Position numbers and translations under genes: made by a program. From the NCBI GenBank assembly GCA_044368415.1, contig JBIPLJ010000002.1:62001-126000 (forward strand): a DNA stretch of 64,000 nt, given 5' to 3'. The DNA comes from UBA4615 sp044368415. GTDB lineage: Bacteria; Pseudomonadota; Gammaproteobacteria; Burkholderiales; Burkholderiaceae_E. Under the pieces are notes generated by a model. The model was given only the letters and a program-made list of their open reading frames with translations, was not told the DNA's origin and searched no databases. Numbering within the stretch: position 1 is the first letter of the stretch; each line of letters begins with the position of its first letter. This document shows positions 16,911 to 26,254 of this stretch, piece after piece.

Positions 16911-18311
16911 ATGAACGAGCCCACCCCGACAGGCGCGCCGCGCGAGACCCTCGGACCGCGCGAGGCGATCGCGATCGTCGTCGGCATCGTGATCGGCGCC
17001 GGCATCTTCAAGGCGCCGTCGCTGGTCGCGATGAACTCGCCGAGCGAGGCCTGGATGCTGGGCGCCTGGGTGCTCGGCGGCGTCGTCTCGATCATCGGCG
17101 CGCTGTGCTACTGCGAGCTCGCGACCGCCTATCCGAGCGCCGGCGGCGACTATCATTTCCTGCACCGGGCGTTCGGCCGCCGCGTGTCCTTCCTGTTCGC
17201 CTGGAGCCGGTTCTCGGTGATCACCACCGGTTCGATCGCGCTGCTCGCCTTTGTGTTCGGCGACTACATGACCCAGGTGGTGCCGCTCGGGCCGTGGTCG
17301 GCGGCGCTCTGGGGGGCGGGCTCGATCGTCGCGCTGACCTGGCTGAACGTACGCGGCGTCAGGCAGGGCGCGGCGACGCAGGTGGCGCTGACCGTGCTCG
17401 AGGTCGGCGGCCTGGTACTGGTGTTCATCGCGGGCATCGTGGCCGCGACGCAGGGGCTCGGTGCGTCGGCGCCGCAGGCCGCGGCGATGGCGACCGGCGT
17501 CGCGCCGGCGGCGGCGTTCTCGCTGCCGGCCTTCGGCTTCGCGATGGTGTTCGTGCTGCTGACCTTCGGCGGCTGGAACGAAGGCGCCTACATCAGCGCC
17601 GAGCTGCGCGATCGGCAGCGCAACATGGTGCCGGTGATGATCGGCTCGCTCGCGCTGGTGACGCTGCTCTACCTAGGCGCGAACTGGGCCTACCTGGCCG
17701 GGCTGGGGCTGGGCGGCATGGCGAAGTCCCAGGCAGTGGCGGCCGACCTGCTGCGCATCGTGTTCGGCAAGACCGGCGAGGTGTTGATCTCGCTCATGGT
17801 TGCGATCGCAGCGCTCACCTCGATCAACGCGACGATGATTGTCGGCGCCCGTTCGAACTTCGCGGCCGGCCGCGACTGGGCGGCACTCGGGCGGCTGGGC
17901 GAATGGGTCGACGACCGCGGTACGCCGGTCAACGCGATGCTGCTGCAGGGCGGCTTCGCGCTGGTTCTGATGCTGCTGGGGCTGGCCACCGGCGGTGGCT
18001 TCTCGACCATGGTCGAATACACCGCGCCGGTCTTCTGGCTGTTCTTTCTGCTCGCCGGGCTGAGCCTGTTCGTGCTGCGCGTTCGCGAGCCCGACACGCC
18101 GCGGCCGTTCCGCGTCCCGCTCTACCCGGTGCTGCCGTTGGTGTTCTGCGGCGCCTGCGCCTACATGCTGCAGTCGAGCCTGGGCTACGTCGGCGGCAAC
18201 ACCTTCCTAGGCGTCAATGCCGCCTGGGTCGGTGTCGCCGTGCTAGCCGTCGGCGTGCTGCTGATGCTCGCCGTGTCCCGCGGCGAGACCGCGGGACGGG
18301 CGATCCGCTAG
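16911..18311 (+). CDS. APC-family amino acid permease
   Basis: Inner-membrane amino acid transporter of 466 residues with about twelve membrane segments. The N-terminal helix carries the APC signature (IAIVVGIVIGAGIFKAPS), including the unwound GxGIF substrate site. Later TTGSIALLAFVFGDYM and TFGGWNEGAYISAELRDRQRNMVP match the family. The substrate cannot be inferred. AGGAG lies 8 bases before the ATG. Its stop codon is one base from the end of the convergent flagellin gene, so no terminator fits between them. Confidence 0.88.
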   Translation: MNEPTPTGAPRETLGPREAIAIVVGIVIGAGIFKAPSLVAMNSPSEAWMLGAWVLGGVVSIIGALCYCELATAYPSAGGDYHFLHRAFGRRVSFLFAWSRFSVITTGSIALLAFVFGDYMTQVVPLGPWSAALWGAGSIVALTWLNVRGVRQGAATQVALTVLEVGGLVLVFIAGIVAATQGLGASAPQAAAMATGVAPAAAFSLPAFGFAMVFVLLTFGGWNEGAYISAELRDRQRNMVPVMIGSLALVTLLYLGANWAYLAGLGLGGMAKSQAVAADLLRIVFGKTGEVLISLMVAIAALTSINATMIVGARSNFAAGRDWAALGRLGEWVDDRGTPVNAMLLQGGFALVLMLLGLATGGGFSTMVEYTAPVFWLFFLLAGLSLFVLRVREPDTPRPFRVPLYPVLPLVFCGACAYMLQSSLGYVGGNTFLGVNAAWVGVAVLAVGVLLMLAVSRGETAGRAIR

Positions 18312-18312
18312 C

Positions 18313-19152
18313 TCAGCCACGCAGCAGTGACAGCACGCCCTGCGGTGCCGAGTTCGCCTGGGCGAGCATCGCGGTGCCGGCCTGCTGCAGGATCTGCGCA
18401 CGTGTGAGTGCGGCGGTCTCCTTGGCGAAGTCGGCGTCCATGATCCGGCTCTTGGCCGCGCTCTGGTTTTCAGCCGAGATCTGCAGGTTGGAAATCACCG
18501 CCTCGAAGCGGTTCTGCACCGCGCCGTAGGTCGCCCGCTCGCTGTTGACGGTGTCGAGCGCGGCGTCCAGCGCCGTGATCATCGCGTTGGCGTTCGCCGC
18601 GCTCGTGCCAATGCCAGCGGTCGACACGGTCACAGCGGCGATGTTCGCCGCGGTTGCCATGTTGGTGGTGGTGACCGTCAGCTGGTCGGTGGTCGCGTTG
18701 TTCGCGCCGATCTGGAACTGCAGCGCGCCCGCGCTGCCGGCGAGGATCGCCTGACCGTTGAAGCGTGTCGACAGCAATGTGCGGTCGACCTCCTGGGCGA
18801 GCTGCGAGAACTCGGCGTTCAGGCTGCCGCGGTCGCTGGCGGTGTTCGAGGCGTTGGCCGACTGCACCGCCAGCTCGCGCATGCGCTGCATCATGTCGGT
18901 GACCTTGCCGAGCGCGCCCTCGGCGGTCTGCGCCAGCGAGATGCCGTCGTTGGCGTTGCGCACGGCGACATTCATGCCGCGCGCCTGAGCGTCCATCCGA
19001 TTGGCGATCGCCAGGCCCGCCGCGTCGTCCTTGGCGCTGTTCACGCGCAGGCCGGTCGACAGGCGCTGGATCGAGGTGCTCAGATCCTTCTTCGTCGCCG
19101 CCAGGTTGCCCTGGGCGTTCAGCGACATCAGGTTGGTGTTGATGACTTGCAT
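18313..19152 (-). CDS. fliC: Flagellin
   Basis: Filament subunit, 279 residues. The conserved N-terminal D0/D1 (VINTNLMSLNAQGNL, LSTGLRVNSAKDDAAGLAIANRM) and C-terminal D1/D0 (YGAVQNRFEAVISNL, AQILQQAGTAMLAQANSAPQGVLSLLRG) are complete, while the central region between about residues 140 and 200 is short and Ala/Thr-rich. The exposed D2/D3 domains are therefore almost absent, giving a minimal flagellin. GGAGG precedes the ATG and a sigma-28 promoter lies about 65 bases upstream. Only this flagellin gene is in view; whether others exist elsewhere is unknown. Confidence 0.95.
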   Translation of the reverse strand: MQVINTNLMSLNAQGNLAATKKDLSTSIQRLSTGLRVNSAKDDAAGLAIANRMDAQARGMNVAVRNANDGISLAQTAEGALGKVTDMMQRMRELAVQSANASNTASDRGSLNAEFSQLAQEVDRTLLSTRFNGQAILAGSAGALQFQIGANNATTDQLTVTTTNMATAANIAAVTVSTAGIGTSAANANAMITALDAALDTVNSERATYGAVQNRFEAVISNLQISAENQSAAKSRIMDADFAKETAALTRAQILQQAGTAMLAQANSAPQGVLSLLRG

Positions 19153-19217
19153 GTTGGAGGCTCCTTAGGACTCGTTCATTCGGACTGGCGCGCTGTTTTT
19201 GCGAGCCACATGAACGG

Positions 19218-19244
19218 TTATCGGGGCGGGTGCCTCGAACTGGA
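19218..19244 (-). promoter_or_regulatory. Sigma-28 (FliA) promoter of the flagellin gene
   Basis: On the minus strand TCCAGTTC, an exact 11-base spacer and CCCGATAA lie 66 bases upstream of the flagellin ATG. Seven of eight -10 bases match the sigma-28 consensus GCCGATAA. Confidence 0.75.
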
Positions 19245-19425
19245 GTGCGGGGTGAACACTCCTATCCGCGATTAACGCGGACGCAGTCCTCGCTGATTTC
19301 AGCGCATGACCAGGGGGCGGATGGACGGTCGGTTCCGCGGGACGAACCGCCCGCAGTCCCGCCGCGAGCGACCGATCGGACGCCCGTCGGCCGGCGTCGA
19401 CCGAGCGTGTCCCACCTCATTCCGT

Positions 19426-19460
19426 CCGTCCGTCGCCGCCTGCCGCCGTCCGTCGCCGCC
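19426..19460 (+). repeat. Two 15-bp direct repeats in the flagellin-yggX gap
   Basis: CCGTCCGTCGCCGCC occurs at 19426-19440 and again at 19446-19460, a 20-base period. The surrounding 19245-19510 region is about 265 bases with no convincing gene; I see no other structure in it. Confidence 0.5.
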
Positions 19461-19510
19461 AGCGCTCGACGCCCCGAGCAGCGGCGTTCGGGGGCAGAGA
19501 TGCCAGGCGT

Positions 19511-19786
19511 TCATGACACCGGCGGGACGTAGCCGGCGGCCTGGTCGACCGCACCGCCACCGAAGAACCAGGCCTCCATCTGCTGGGCGAGGTACTTTCG
19601 GGCCCGCGCATCGGCCAGGTTCAGGCGGTTCTCGTTGACCAGCATCGTCTGGTGCTTGAGCCAGCCCTGCCAGGCCTCCTTGGAGACGCTCTCCCAGAGG
19701 CGCTTGCCGAGCTCGCCGGGGTAGGGCGGGAAATCGAGGCCCTCGGCCTCGTGCTGGAGCTTCACGCAGTGGACGGTTCGTGCCAT
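19511..19786 (-). CDS. yggX: Probable Fe(II)-trafficking / oxidative damage protection protein YggX
   Basis: Small cytoplasmic protein of 91 residues linked in enterobacteria to iron handling and protection of Fe-S enzymes from oxidants. The family signature is clear: MARTVHCVKL with its conserved Cys, GLDFPPYPGELGKR, then VSKEAWQGWLKHQTMLVNENRLNL and ARKYLAQQMEAWFFG. It lies 52 bases after argA on the same strand, an arrangement common in this group, and is probably co-transcribed with it. Confidence 0.95.
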   Translation of the reverse strand: MARTVHCVKLQHEAEGLDFPPYPGELGKRLWESVSKEAWQGWLKHQTMLVNENRLNLADARARKYLAQQMEAWFFGGGAVDQAAGYVPPVS

Positions 19787-19838
19787 GGGGTGCCTCTGGA
19801 AGGGGTCGGGGTGCGGGCGGTGTCCGCAAAGCAGCGAA

Positions 19839-21161
19839 TCATCCCAGCGTCTTGAACAGGACCTGGGACTTTCGCTGCCAGTTGTAGAGATTCTTGCGCA
19901 CGCCCGGCAGGTCGTCGACGGAGCCGAGGACGAAGCCGCGCTTCTGGAACCAGTGCGCGGTCCGGGTGGTCAGTACGAAGAGGCGCTTCAAGCCCGCCGC
20001 GCGGGCCCGTTGCTCGATGCGCTGGAGCAGTCGGTCGCCGTCGCCCTGGCCCTGCACCTGGGGGTTGACCGCCAGGCAGGCGAGTTCGCCGATGCCGTCC
20101 TGCGGGAATGCGTACAGCGCCGCGCAGCCGAAGATCACGCCGTCGTGCTCGATGACGGTGAAGTTGGCGATCTCGCGCTCCATCAGGGCACGATCGCGCT
20201 TGACGAGGGTGCCGTCCTCCTCCAGCGGGCGGATGATCGACAGGATGCCGCCGACGTCGTCGAGCGTGGCCTCGCGCAGCGCCTCGAGCGTCTCCTCGAC
20301 CACCATCGAGCCGACGCCGTCATGCAGGAAGAGCTCGAGCAGCACCGAGCCGTCCATGTCGACGGGCACGATGTGCGCGCGCGCCACGCCGCCGTCGCAG
20401 GCCTTGAGCGCATAGCGCAGGTAGTCGGTGGCGTCGCTCGGCAGGTAGGCGGCGGCGAGGATCTCGCGCGCCGTGCCTTCGGTGATCTCGGTCAGCTGCG
20501 CGCCGTCTGGGTCGACGATCCCGCCGGATTCGGAGACGAAGATCAGCTTGTCGGCATCGAGCGCGACCGCGGTCGCGCAGGCCAAGTCTTCCATGCCGAG
20601 GTTGAAGGCCTCGCCGGTGGGCGAGAAGCCCAGCGGTGGCAGCAGCACCAGCGCGTCGCTGCTCAGCGCGAGGCGGATCGCCTGCACGTCGACCTTGCGA
20701 ACGACGCCGGTGTGCTCGAAGTCGACGCCATCGACGATGCCGACCGGGCGCGCGGTCACAAAATTGCCCGACACCACGCGCACGGTCGCGTGGGCCATCG
20801 GCGTGTTCGGCAGCCCCTGCGAGAACGCCGCTTCGATGTCGAGCCGTGTCTCGCCGGCGGCCTCCTTGGCGCATTCGAGCGCGACCGAATCGGTGATCCG
20901 CAGCGCCCCGTGATAGCGGCTGCTGGTGCCGCGCAGCGACATCTGCTCCTCGATCTGCGGGCGCGAGCCATAGACGAGGATCAGCCGCATGCCCATCGCG
21001 TGCAGCAGGCTCAGGTCCTGGACGAGCGCGTTGAGGCGGCCTCGCGTGACCAGCTCGCCGGCGAAGCCGACGACGATCGTCTTGCCCCGGAAAGCGTGGA
21101 TGTACGGCGCGACGGCACGCAGCCAGGCGACGAACTGTTGCGGCTCGGAATCGTAGGGCAT
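19839..21161 (-). CDS. argA: N-acetylglutamate synthase
   Basis: First enzyme of arginine biosynthesis; transfers acetyl from acetyl-CoA to glutamate. The 440-residue protein has an amino-acid-kinase-like N-terminal domain (TIVVGFAGELVTRG, LILVYGSRPQIEEQM, LPPLGFSPTGEAFNL) and a C-terminal GNAT acetyltransferase domain (ELACLAVNPQVQGQGDGDRLLQRIEQRARAAG segment with the acetyl-CoA loop). The ATG at 21161 is the natural start; a TATAAT on the minus strand ends only seven bases before it, so the message may be leaderless. It is divergent from hrpA. Confidence 0.95.
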   Translation of the reverse strand: MPYDSEPQQFVAWLRAVAPYIHAFRGKTIVVGFAGELVTRGRLNALVQDLSLLHAMGMRLILVYGSRPQIEEQMSLRGTSSRYHGALRITDSVALECAKEAAGETRLDIEAAFSQGLPNTPMAHATVRVVSGNFVTARPVGIVDGVDFEHTGVVRKVDVQAIRLALSSDALVLLPPLGFSPTGEAFNLGMEDLACATAVALDADKLIFVSESGGIVDPDGAQLTEITEGTAREILAAAYLPSDATDYLRYALKACDGGVARAHIVPVDMDGSVLLELFLHDGVGSMVVEETLEALREATLDDVGGILSIIRPLEEDGTLVKRDRALMEREIANFTVIEHDGVIFGCAALYAFPQDGIGELACLAVNPQVQGQGDGDRLLQRIEQRARAAGLKRLFVLTTRTAHWFQKRGFVLGSVDDLPGVRKNLYNWQRKSQVLFKTLG

Positions 21162-21167
21162 CCGCCG

Positions 21168-21175
21168 ATTATAAT
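21168..21175. promoter_or_regulatory. Palindromic -10 element shared by argA and hrpA
   Basis: ATTATAAT contains a perfect TATAAT on each strand (plus 21170-21175, minus 21173-21168) in an otherwise GC-rich gap of about 20 bases. A start seven bases downstream would fall on the first base of argA (21161) in one direction and on the hrpA GTG (21182) in the other. No convincing -35 is seen on either side, and neither gene has a Shine-Dalgarno sequence. Confidence 0.6.
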
Positions 21176-21181
21176 TTGCGC

Positions 21182-24100
21182 GTGCGGCTCGAGTTCCCAG
21201 AAGCTTTGCCGGTCTCGGGCCGGCGAGACGAGATCGCCGCCTTGATCGCCGCCCATCCGGTGGTCATCGTCGGCGGCGAGACCGGCTCGGGCAAGACAAC
21301 TCAGCTCCCCAAGATCTGCATCGTCGCGGGCCGGGGCGCGCGCGGACTGATCGGCCACACCCAGCCGCGCCGGCTCGCGGCCACCAGTGTGGCCCGCCGC
21401 ATCGCCGAGGAACTGGGATCGCCGCTGGGCACCGACGTCGGCTACAAGATCCGCTTCAACGAACGGGTCTCGAAGACCGCCCGCATCAAGCTGATGACCG
21501 ACGGCATCCTGCTGTCCGAGACACAGGGCGACCCGCTGCTGCGCCAGTACGACACCATCGTCATCGACGAGGCGCACGAGCGCAGCCTGAACATCGACTT
21601 CCTGCTCGGCTACCTCAAGCAGCTGGTCGACGGCCCGCGCCGCGACGACCTCAAGCTGGTGATCACCTCGGCGACCATCGACGCCGAGCGCTTCGCGCAG
21701 CACTTCGCCGGGCCGAAGGGTCCGGCACCTGTGATCGAGGTGTCCGGTCGCACGTACCCGGTGGAGATCCGCTGGCGCGCGCCCGGCGAGGCGGCGGCTG
21801 CAGCCGCAGGCGCGGCGGCGCTGGCGGCCGCGACCGGCGCGCCCGCGCCCGCGCCCGCTGCGCCCGCCGTCCCGTCGGCTCCGGCACCGGTCTCCTATGG
21901 GCGGGGCGCGAAGCGCGACGACGACGACGACGAGACCGACCTGCCGGCCGCGATCGAGGACGCGGTCGACGAGCTGTGGGCCGAGGGGCCGGGCGACATC
22001 CTGGTTTTCTTGCCGGGCGAGCGCGAGATCCGCGAGACCGCCGAGCACCTGCGCCGCGCCTGGGCGCGGCGCGGCGCCCGCGCCGGCCTGGTGTCCTCGG
22101 CAGAGATCCTGCCGCTGTTCTCGCGGCTGTCCGCCGCCGACCAGCAGCGCGTCTTCAGCACCGGCGGCCCGCCGCGCGTGGTGCTGGCCACCAACGTCGC
22201 CGAGACCTCGCTGACCGTCCCGGGCATCCGCTACGTGGTCGACACAGGTCTGGCCCGGGTCAAGCGCTACCGGTATCGCGGCAAGGTCGAGCAGCTGCAG
22301 ATCGAGCCGGTCTCGCGGGCCGCGGCCAACCAACGCGCCGGGCGCTGCGGGCGGGTCGCCGACGGCATCTGCATCCGGCTCTACGACGAGGCCGACTTCG
22401 GTCGCCGGCCGGCCTTCACCGACCCCGAGGTGCTGCGTTCCTCGCTGGCCGCGGTGATCCTGCGGATGAAGTCGCTCAGGCTGGTCGATATCGATGCCTT
22501 CCCCTTCGTCGACCCGCCGCCGCGCCGCGCGATCACCGACGGCTACGACCTGCTGATGGAGCTCGACGCGGTCGACGCCGACGGGCGGCTGACGAAGGTC
22601 GGCCTGCAGCTCGCGCGGCTGCCGGTCGACCCGCGGATCGGCCGCATGCTGCTGGCGGCGCGCGAGCGCGGGGCGCTGCGCGAGGCGCTGGTGGTCGCCT
22701 CGGCGCTGTCGGTGCAGGATCCGCGTGAGCGCCCGGTCGAGCGCCAGCAGGCCGCGGACCAGTCCCACGCGCGATTCACCGACCCGCGTTCGGACTTCGC
22801 CTCGCTGGTGAAGCTCTGGGACGCCTGGCAGGCGGGTAAGGGCGCCGGCGAGTCGAACCGGGCCTATGCGGCGCGGCTCGAGCGCGAATTCCTGTCGATG
22901 CGCAAGTTGCGGGAATGGGCCGACGTCCACGCGCAACTTTCAGATGCCGTGGCCGAGCTGCACTGGAAGCCGAACGTCGAGCCGGCCGGCTACGAGCCGC
23001 TGCACCGGGCGCTGCTCGCCGGGCTGCTCGGCAACCTGGGCTGCCGGGCGCCCGAGGAGCCGTACTACCTCGGCACCCACGCCACCCGGTTCTGGCTGCA
23101 TCCGGGCTCCGGGCTGTCCAAACGCAGCTCGGCCCGCCAGCAGCAGGCCGCCGATGCCGCGCACGCGGAGCACAAGACGGAGGCCTCCGGCAGCGCGCGC
23201 TGGGTGATGGCGGCCGAAATGGTCGATACCGGGCGGCTCTACGGGCGCACGCTCGCCCGGATCGATCCGGCCTGGATCGAGCAGGCCGCGGCCCACCTGA
23301 TCCGAAAGTCATGGAGCGAGCCGCACTGGGAGAAGCGCGCCGGGCAGGTGGTGGCGATGGAGCGCGGGGTGCTCTACGGTCTTGTCGTCTATGCGCAGCG
23401 GCGCGTGCACTACGCGTCGATCGACCCGAAGCTCGCGCGCGAGCTGCTGATCCGCGAGGCGCTGGTCGCCGGCGACTGGGAGAGCGACTGCGCGTTTTTT
23501 CGCCACAACCGCAAGGTGGTCGCCGAGGTCGAGCAGCTCGAGGCCAAGATCCGCCGCCCGGACCTGCTGGTCGACGAGCGCTTCCTGTTCGACTGGTTCG
23601 ACGCGCAGGTTCCCGCCGAGGTCACCAGCGGCCAGCAGCTCGAGCGCTGGTGGCGGGCGGCCAGCCGCGAGCGGCCCGAGCTGCTGAAACTCTCGCGCGA
23701 GGCGCTGCTGCGCAAGGACGCCGAGGGGGTCGACCACCGCAACTTTCCCAGGCGTGTCGAGATGCGCGGCGTCGGCTTCGAGGCGCTCTATCACTTCGAC
23801 CCGGGCGCCGACGACGACGGCGTCACGCTGCAGGTGCCGCTGTACGCGCTCAACCAGGTCGATGCGGCGCGCGCCGAGTGGCTGGTGCCGGGCATGCTCG
23901 TCGACAAGGTGGCGGCGCTGCTGAAGTCGCTGCCGCAGAAGCAGCGCCGCCACCTGCTGCCGCTCGATGCCTGGGCCGCGGGCTTCGTTGCGCGGTCGGG
24001 CGAGGCGGGAGGCGCGCGGGGGCTCATCGAGGCGCTGATCGACGACCTGCGCGAGCACGCCGGCATCCGCGTGACCGCGGCCGATTTCCGGCTCGAGACG

Positions 24101-25231
24101 CTGGCGCCGCATCTGTTCATGAACTTCCGCGTGGCCGACGAGCACGGCCGCTTCCTCGGCGCCTCGCGCACGCTCGCGACCCTGCGGGCGCAGCTCGGCT
24201 CGAGCGCGCAGGGCAGCTTCCAGGCGGCGCTCAAGGCGGCCGGGGTGGGTGCGCAAGTGGCGGCCGCGGAGGAGGGGGGCTCGCCGGGTCGGCCGGGCCG
24301 CACGGGCGCTCCCGGCCCGTCGGTCGGTACCGCTGTCGGCACCGACGCCGCCACCGCCGCCACCGTGCGCCGTGCCGGCGAGCGCTTCACCGACTGGTCC
24401 TTCGGGGCGTTGCCCGAGCTGCTCGAACTGGCAGTCGGCCCGCGCGGGGAGGAGATGCTGATCGGCTGGCCGGCGTTGGTGGACCGCGGCGACGCGGTCG
24501 AGCTGCAGGTCTTCGACGAGCCCGAGCGTGCGCAACGCGAGCACCGCGCCGGGCTGCGGCGGCTGTTTGCGATCGTGCTGCGCGAGCCGCTGAAGTGGCT
24601 CGAGAAGAACCTGCCCGACGCACAGCGCCTGGCGATGCTCTACATGCCCTTCGGCACCGCCGAGGACCTGCGCCGCGAGCTCGTCGCGGCGGTGCTCGAG
24701 CGCGCCTGCCTGGGCGAGCCGCTGCCCACCGATCGAACGGGTTTCGAGGTGCGCGTGGCCGAAGCCCGGCCGCGGCTCGCGCTGATCGGCCAGGAGCTCG
24801 CCCGCACGCTCGCCGTGCTGCTCGCCGAGCACGCGACGCTTCATAAGAAGCTTGCCGCCGCCCGCGGCTTCCCTCAGGCCGCGGCCGACCTCGCGCAGCA
24901 GCTCGCGGCCCTGCTGCCCAGGGGTTTCGTGGCCGACACTGATCAGGCGCGCCTGCCGCATGTCGCCCGCTACCTGAAGGCGGCCTCCGCCCGTCTGGAC
25001 AAACTGCGCGCCGACCCCGCGAGGGATGCCCACAAGTTGGCCGAAATCGCCCCGATGCTTCAGAATTTCACTCGCGCTCAAGCTGCGCTCAAAGGGCGTA
25101 GCGATCCCCGGCTCGAGGACTTCCGATGGCTGCTCGAGGAGCTGCGCGTATCGTTGTTTGCGCAGGAGCTCCGAACGCCCGTCCCGGTGTCGGTCAAGCG
25201 CCTGGAGAAGGTCTGGGATTCGATCAGGTAG
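21182..25231 (+). CDS. hrpA: ATP-dependent RNA helicase HrpA (DEAH box)
   Basis: Large DEAH-box helicase of 1,349 residues; in E. coli HrpA acts on mRNA and stalled ribosomes. Visible motifs: Walker A GETGSGKTTQ (about 32-41), TQPRRLAA, DEAH (129-132) and SAT in the first RecA domain; then LPGEREIRET, NVAETSLTVPGI and QRAGRCGR in the second, followed by HA2/OB-fold and the long HrpA C-terminal domain. Two low-complexity insertions stand out: an Ala/Pro tract plus a DDDDDE run between the RecA domains (about 200-255), and a Gly/Ala/Thr tract near residue 1030. The GTG at 21182 fits the N-terminus of relatives; a TTG two codons earlier is also open. Confidence 0.94.
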   Translation: MRLEFPEALPVSGRRDEIAALIAAHPVVIVGGETGSGKTTQLPKICIVAGRGARGLIGHTQPRRLAATSVARRIAEELGSPLGTDVGYKIRFNERVSKTARIKLMTDGILLSETQGDPLLRQYDTIVIDEAHERSLNIDFLLGYLKQLVDGPRRDDLKLVITSATIDAERFAQHFAGPKGPAPVIEVSGRTYPVEIRWRAPGEAAAAAAGAAALAAATGAPAPAPAAPAVPSAPAPVSYGRGAKRDDDDDETDLPAAIEDAVDELWAEGPGDILVFLPGEREIRETAEHLRRAWARRGARAGLVSSAEILPLFSRLSAADQQRVFSTGGPPRVVLATNVAETSLTVPGIRYVVDTGLARVKRYRYRGKVEQLQIEPVSRAAANQRAGRCGRVADGICIRLYDEADFGRRPAFTDPEVLRSSLAAVILRMKSLRLVDIDAFPFVDPPPRRAITDGYDLLMELDAVDADGRLTKVGLQLARLPVDPRIGRMLLAARERGALREALVVASALSVQDPRERPVERQQAADQSHARFTDPRSDFASLVKLWDAWQAGKGAGESNRAYAARLEREFLSMRKLREWADVHAQLSDAVAELHWKPNVEPAGYEPLHRALLAGLLGNLGCRAPEEPYYLGTHATRFWLHPGSGLSKRSSARQQQAADAAHAEHKTEASGSARWVMAAEMVDTGRLYGRTLARIDPAWIEQAAAHLIRKSWSEPHWEKRAGQVVAMERGVLYGLVVYAQRRVHYASIDPKLARELLIREALVAGDWESDCAFFRHNRKVVAEVEQLEAKIRRPDLLVDERFLFDWFDAQVPAEVTSGQQLERWWRAASRERPELLKLSREALLRKDAEGVDHRNFPRRVEMRGVGFEALYHFDPGADDDGVTLQVPLYALNQVDAARAEWLVPGMLVDKVAALLKSLPQKQRRHLLPLDAWAAGFVARSGEAGGARGLIEALIDDLREHAGIRVTAADFRLETLAPHLFMNFRVADEHGRFLGASRTLATLRAQLGSSAQGSFQAALKAAGVGAQVAAAEEGGSPGRPGRTGAPGPSVGTAVGTDAATAATVRRAGERFTDWSFGALPELLELAVGPRGEEMLIGWPALVDRGDAVELQVFDEPERAQREHRAGLRRLFAIVLREPLKWLEKNLPDAQRLAMLYMPFGTAEDLRRELVAAVLERACLGEPLPTDRTGFEVRVAEARPRLALIGQELARTLAVLLAEHATLHKKLAAARGFPQAAADLAQQLAALLPRGFVADTDQARLPHVARYLKAASARLDKLRADPARDAHKLAEIAPMLQNFTRAQAALKGRSDPRLEDFRWLLEELRVSLFAQELRTPVPVSVKRLEKVWDSIR

Positions 25232-25261
25232 GTCGGACGAACCCTTCAGTCAAAGGACACC

Positions 25262-26254
25262 ATGAACCTCTCGCTCCGCCGTGCGGCCGCCGCTGTTTGC
25301 TCCACCGCCGCGATCGCCGCCGCCGCCTTCGCGATGCCCGACGCCGCCTTCGCGCAGTTCGCCATCGTGCTGAACTCGCGCGACGCCTCCGTCTCGTTGA
25401 TCGACCAGACCACCTTCAAGGAGGTGGGCCGGGTCGACGTGGGCAAGGAGCCGCATCACCTGTACCCGATGCCCGACGGCAAGACGCTCATCGTGGCCAA
25501 CGCGGTCAGCAACGACCTGCACTTCCTCGACCCGTCGAGCGGCAAGGTACTCGGCCGCTTGCGCGGCATCGACGACCCTTACCAGCTGGCGTTCTCGCCC
25601 GACGAGAAGTGGTTCGTCACCGCGGCGCTGCGGCTAGATCGCGTCGACGTCTACGCGTGGGACGGCAAGGACAAGAAGCTGGTCAGGCAGGTGCCGTTGC
25701 CAAAGGCGCCCAGCCATCTGTGGTTCTCCGCCGACAGCCGCACCGTCTACGTCACGCTGCAGGACAGCGACGAGATCGCCGCCATCGACATCGCCACCCA
25801 GTCGGTGAGCTGGAAGCTCAAGGTCGGCCGCCAGCCCGCGGGCATCGTCGTCTCGCCGGACGGCAGGACGCTGTTCGTCGGCGTGATGGGCGAGGACTAC
25901 GTTCAGGTGGTCGACATCGCGACCCGCAAGACCGTGAGCAAGATCCGCACGGGCCGTGGCGCCCACAACTTCCGCGGGCTCGGCGACAAGCGTCACCTTC
26001 TGGTCAGCAACCGGGTCGACAACACCGTCTCGATCCTCGACATGACCGAGCTGAAGGTCGTCGGTCAGATCGCTGTGCCCGGCGGCCCCGACTGCATGGA
26101 GTTGACTGCAGACGGCAAGCTGCTGTGGGTGACCTCGCGCTTCGCCAAGCAGGTCTCGATCGTCGACATGGCCAGCCGCCAGATCGTGCGCACGATCCCG
26201 GTCGGTCGCTCGCCGCATGGCATCTACCTGCACAACCGGGCCCCGTTGCTGTGA
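25262..26254 (+). CDS. YncE/YVTN-type beta-propeller protein, exported
   Basis: Periplasmic seven-bladed beta-propeller of 330 residues. A signal peptide (residues 1-31, ending AFAMPDAAFA) is followed by repeated blades of the YVTN type, for example DGKTLIVANAVSNDLHFLD, DSRTVYVTLQDSDEIAAIDI and DGKLLWVTSRFAKQVSIVDM. Such propellers bind partners or redox ligands; there is no CXXCH haem motif, so it is not a cytochrome d1. AAAGGA precedes the ATG. The stop overlaps the start of the next gene (GTGA), so the two form a coupled pair. Confidence 0.8.
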   Translation: MNLSLRRAAAAVCSTAAIAAAAFAMPDAAFAQFAIVLNSRDASVSLIDQTTFKEVGRVDVGKEPHHLYPMPDGKTLIVANAVSNDLHFLDPSSGKVLGRLRGIDDPYQLAFSPDEKWFVTAALRLDRVDVYAWDGKDKKLVRQVPLPKAPSHLWFSADSRTVYVTLQDSDEIAAIDIATQSVSWKLKVGRQPAGIVVSPDGRTLFVGVMGEDYVQVVDIATRKTVSKIRTGRGAHNFRGLGDKRHLLVSNRVDNTVSILDMTELKVVGQIAVPGGPDCMELTADGKLLWVTSRFAKQVSIVDMASRQIVRTIPVGRSPHGIYLHNRAPLL

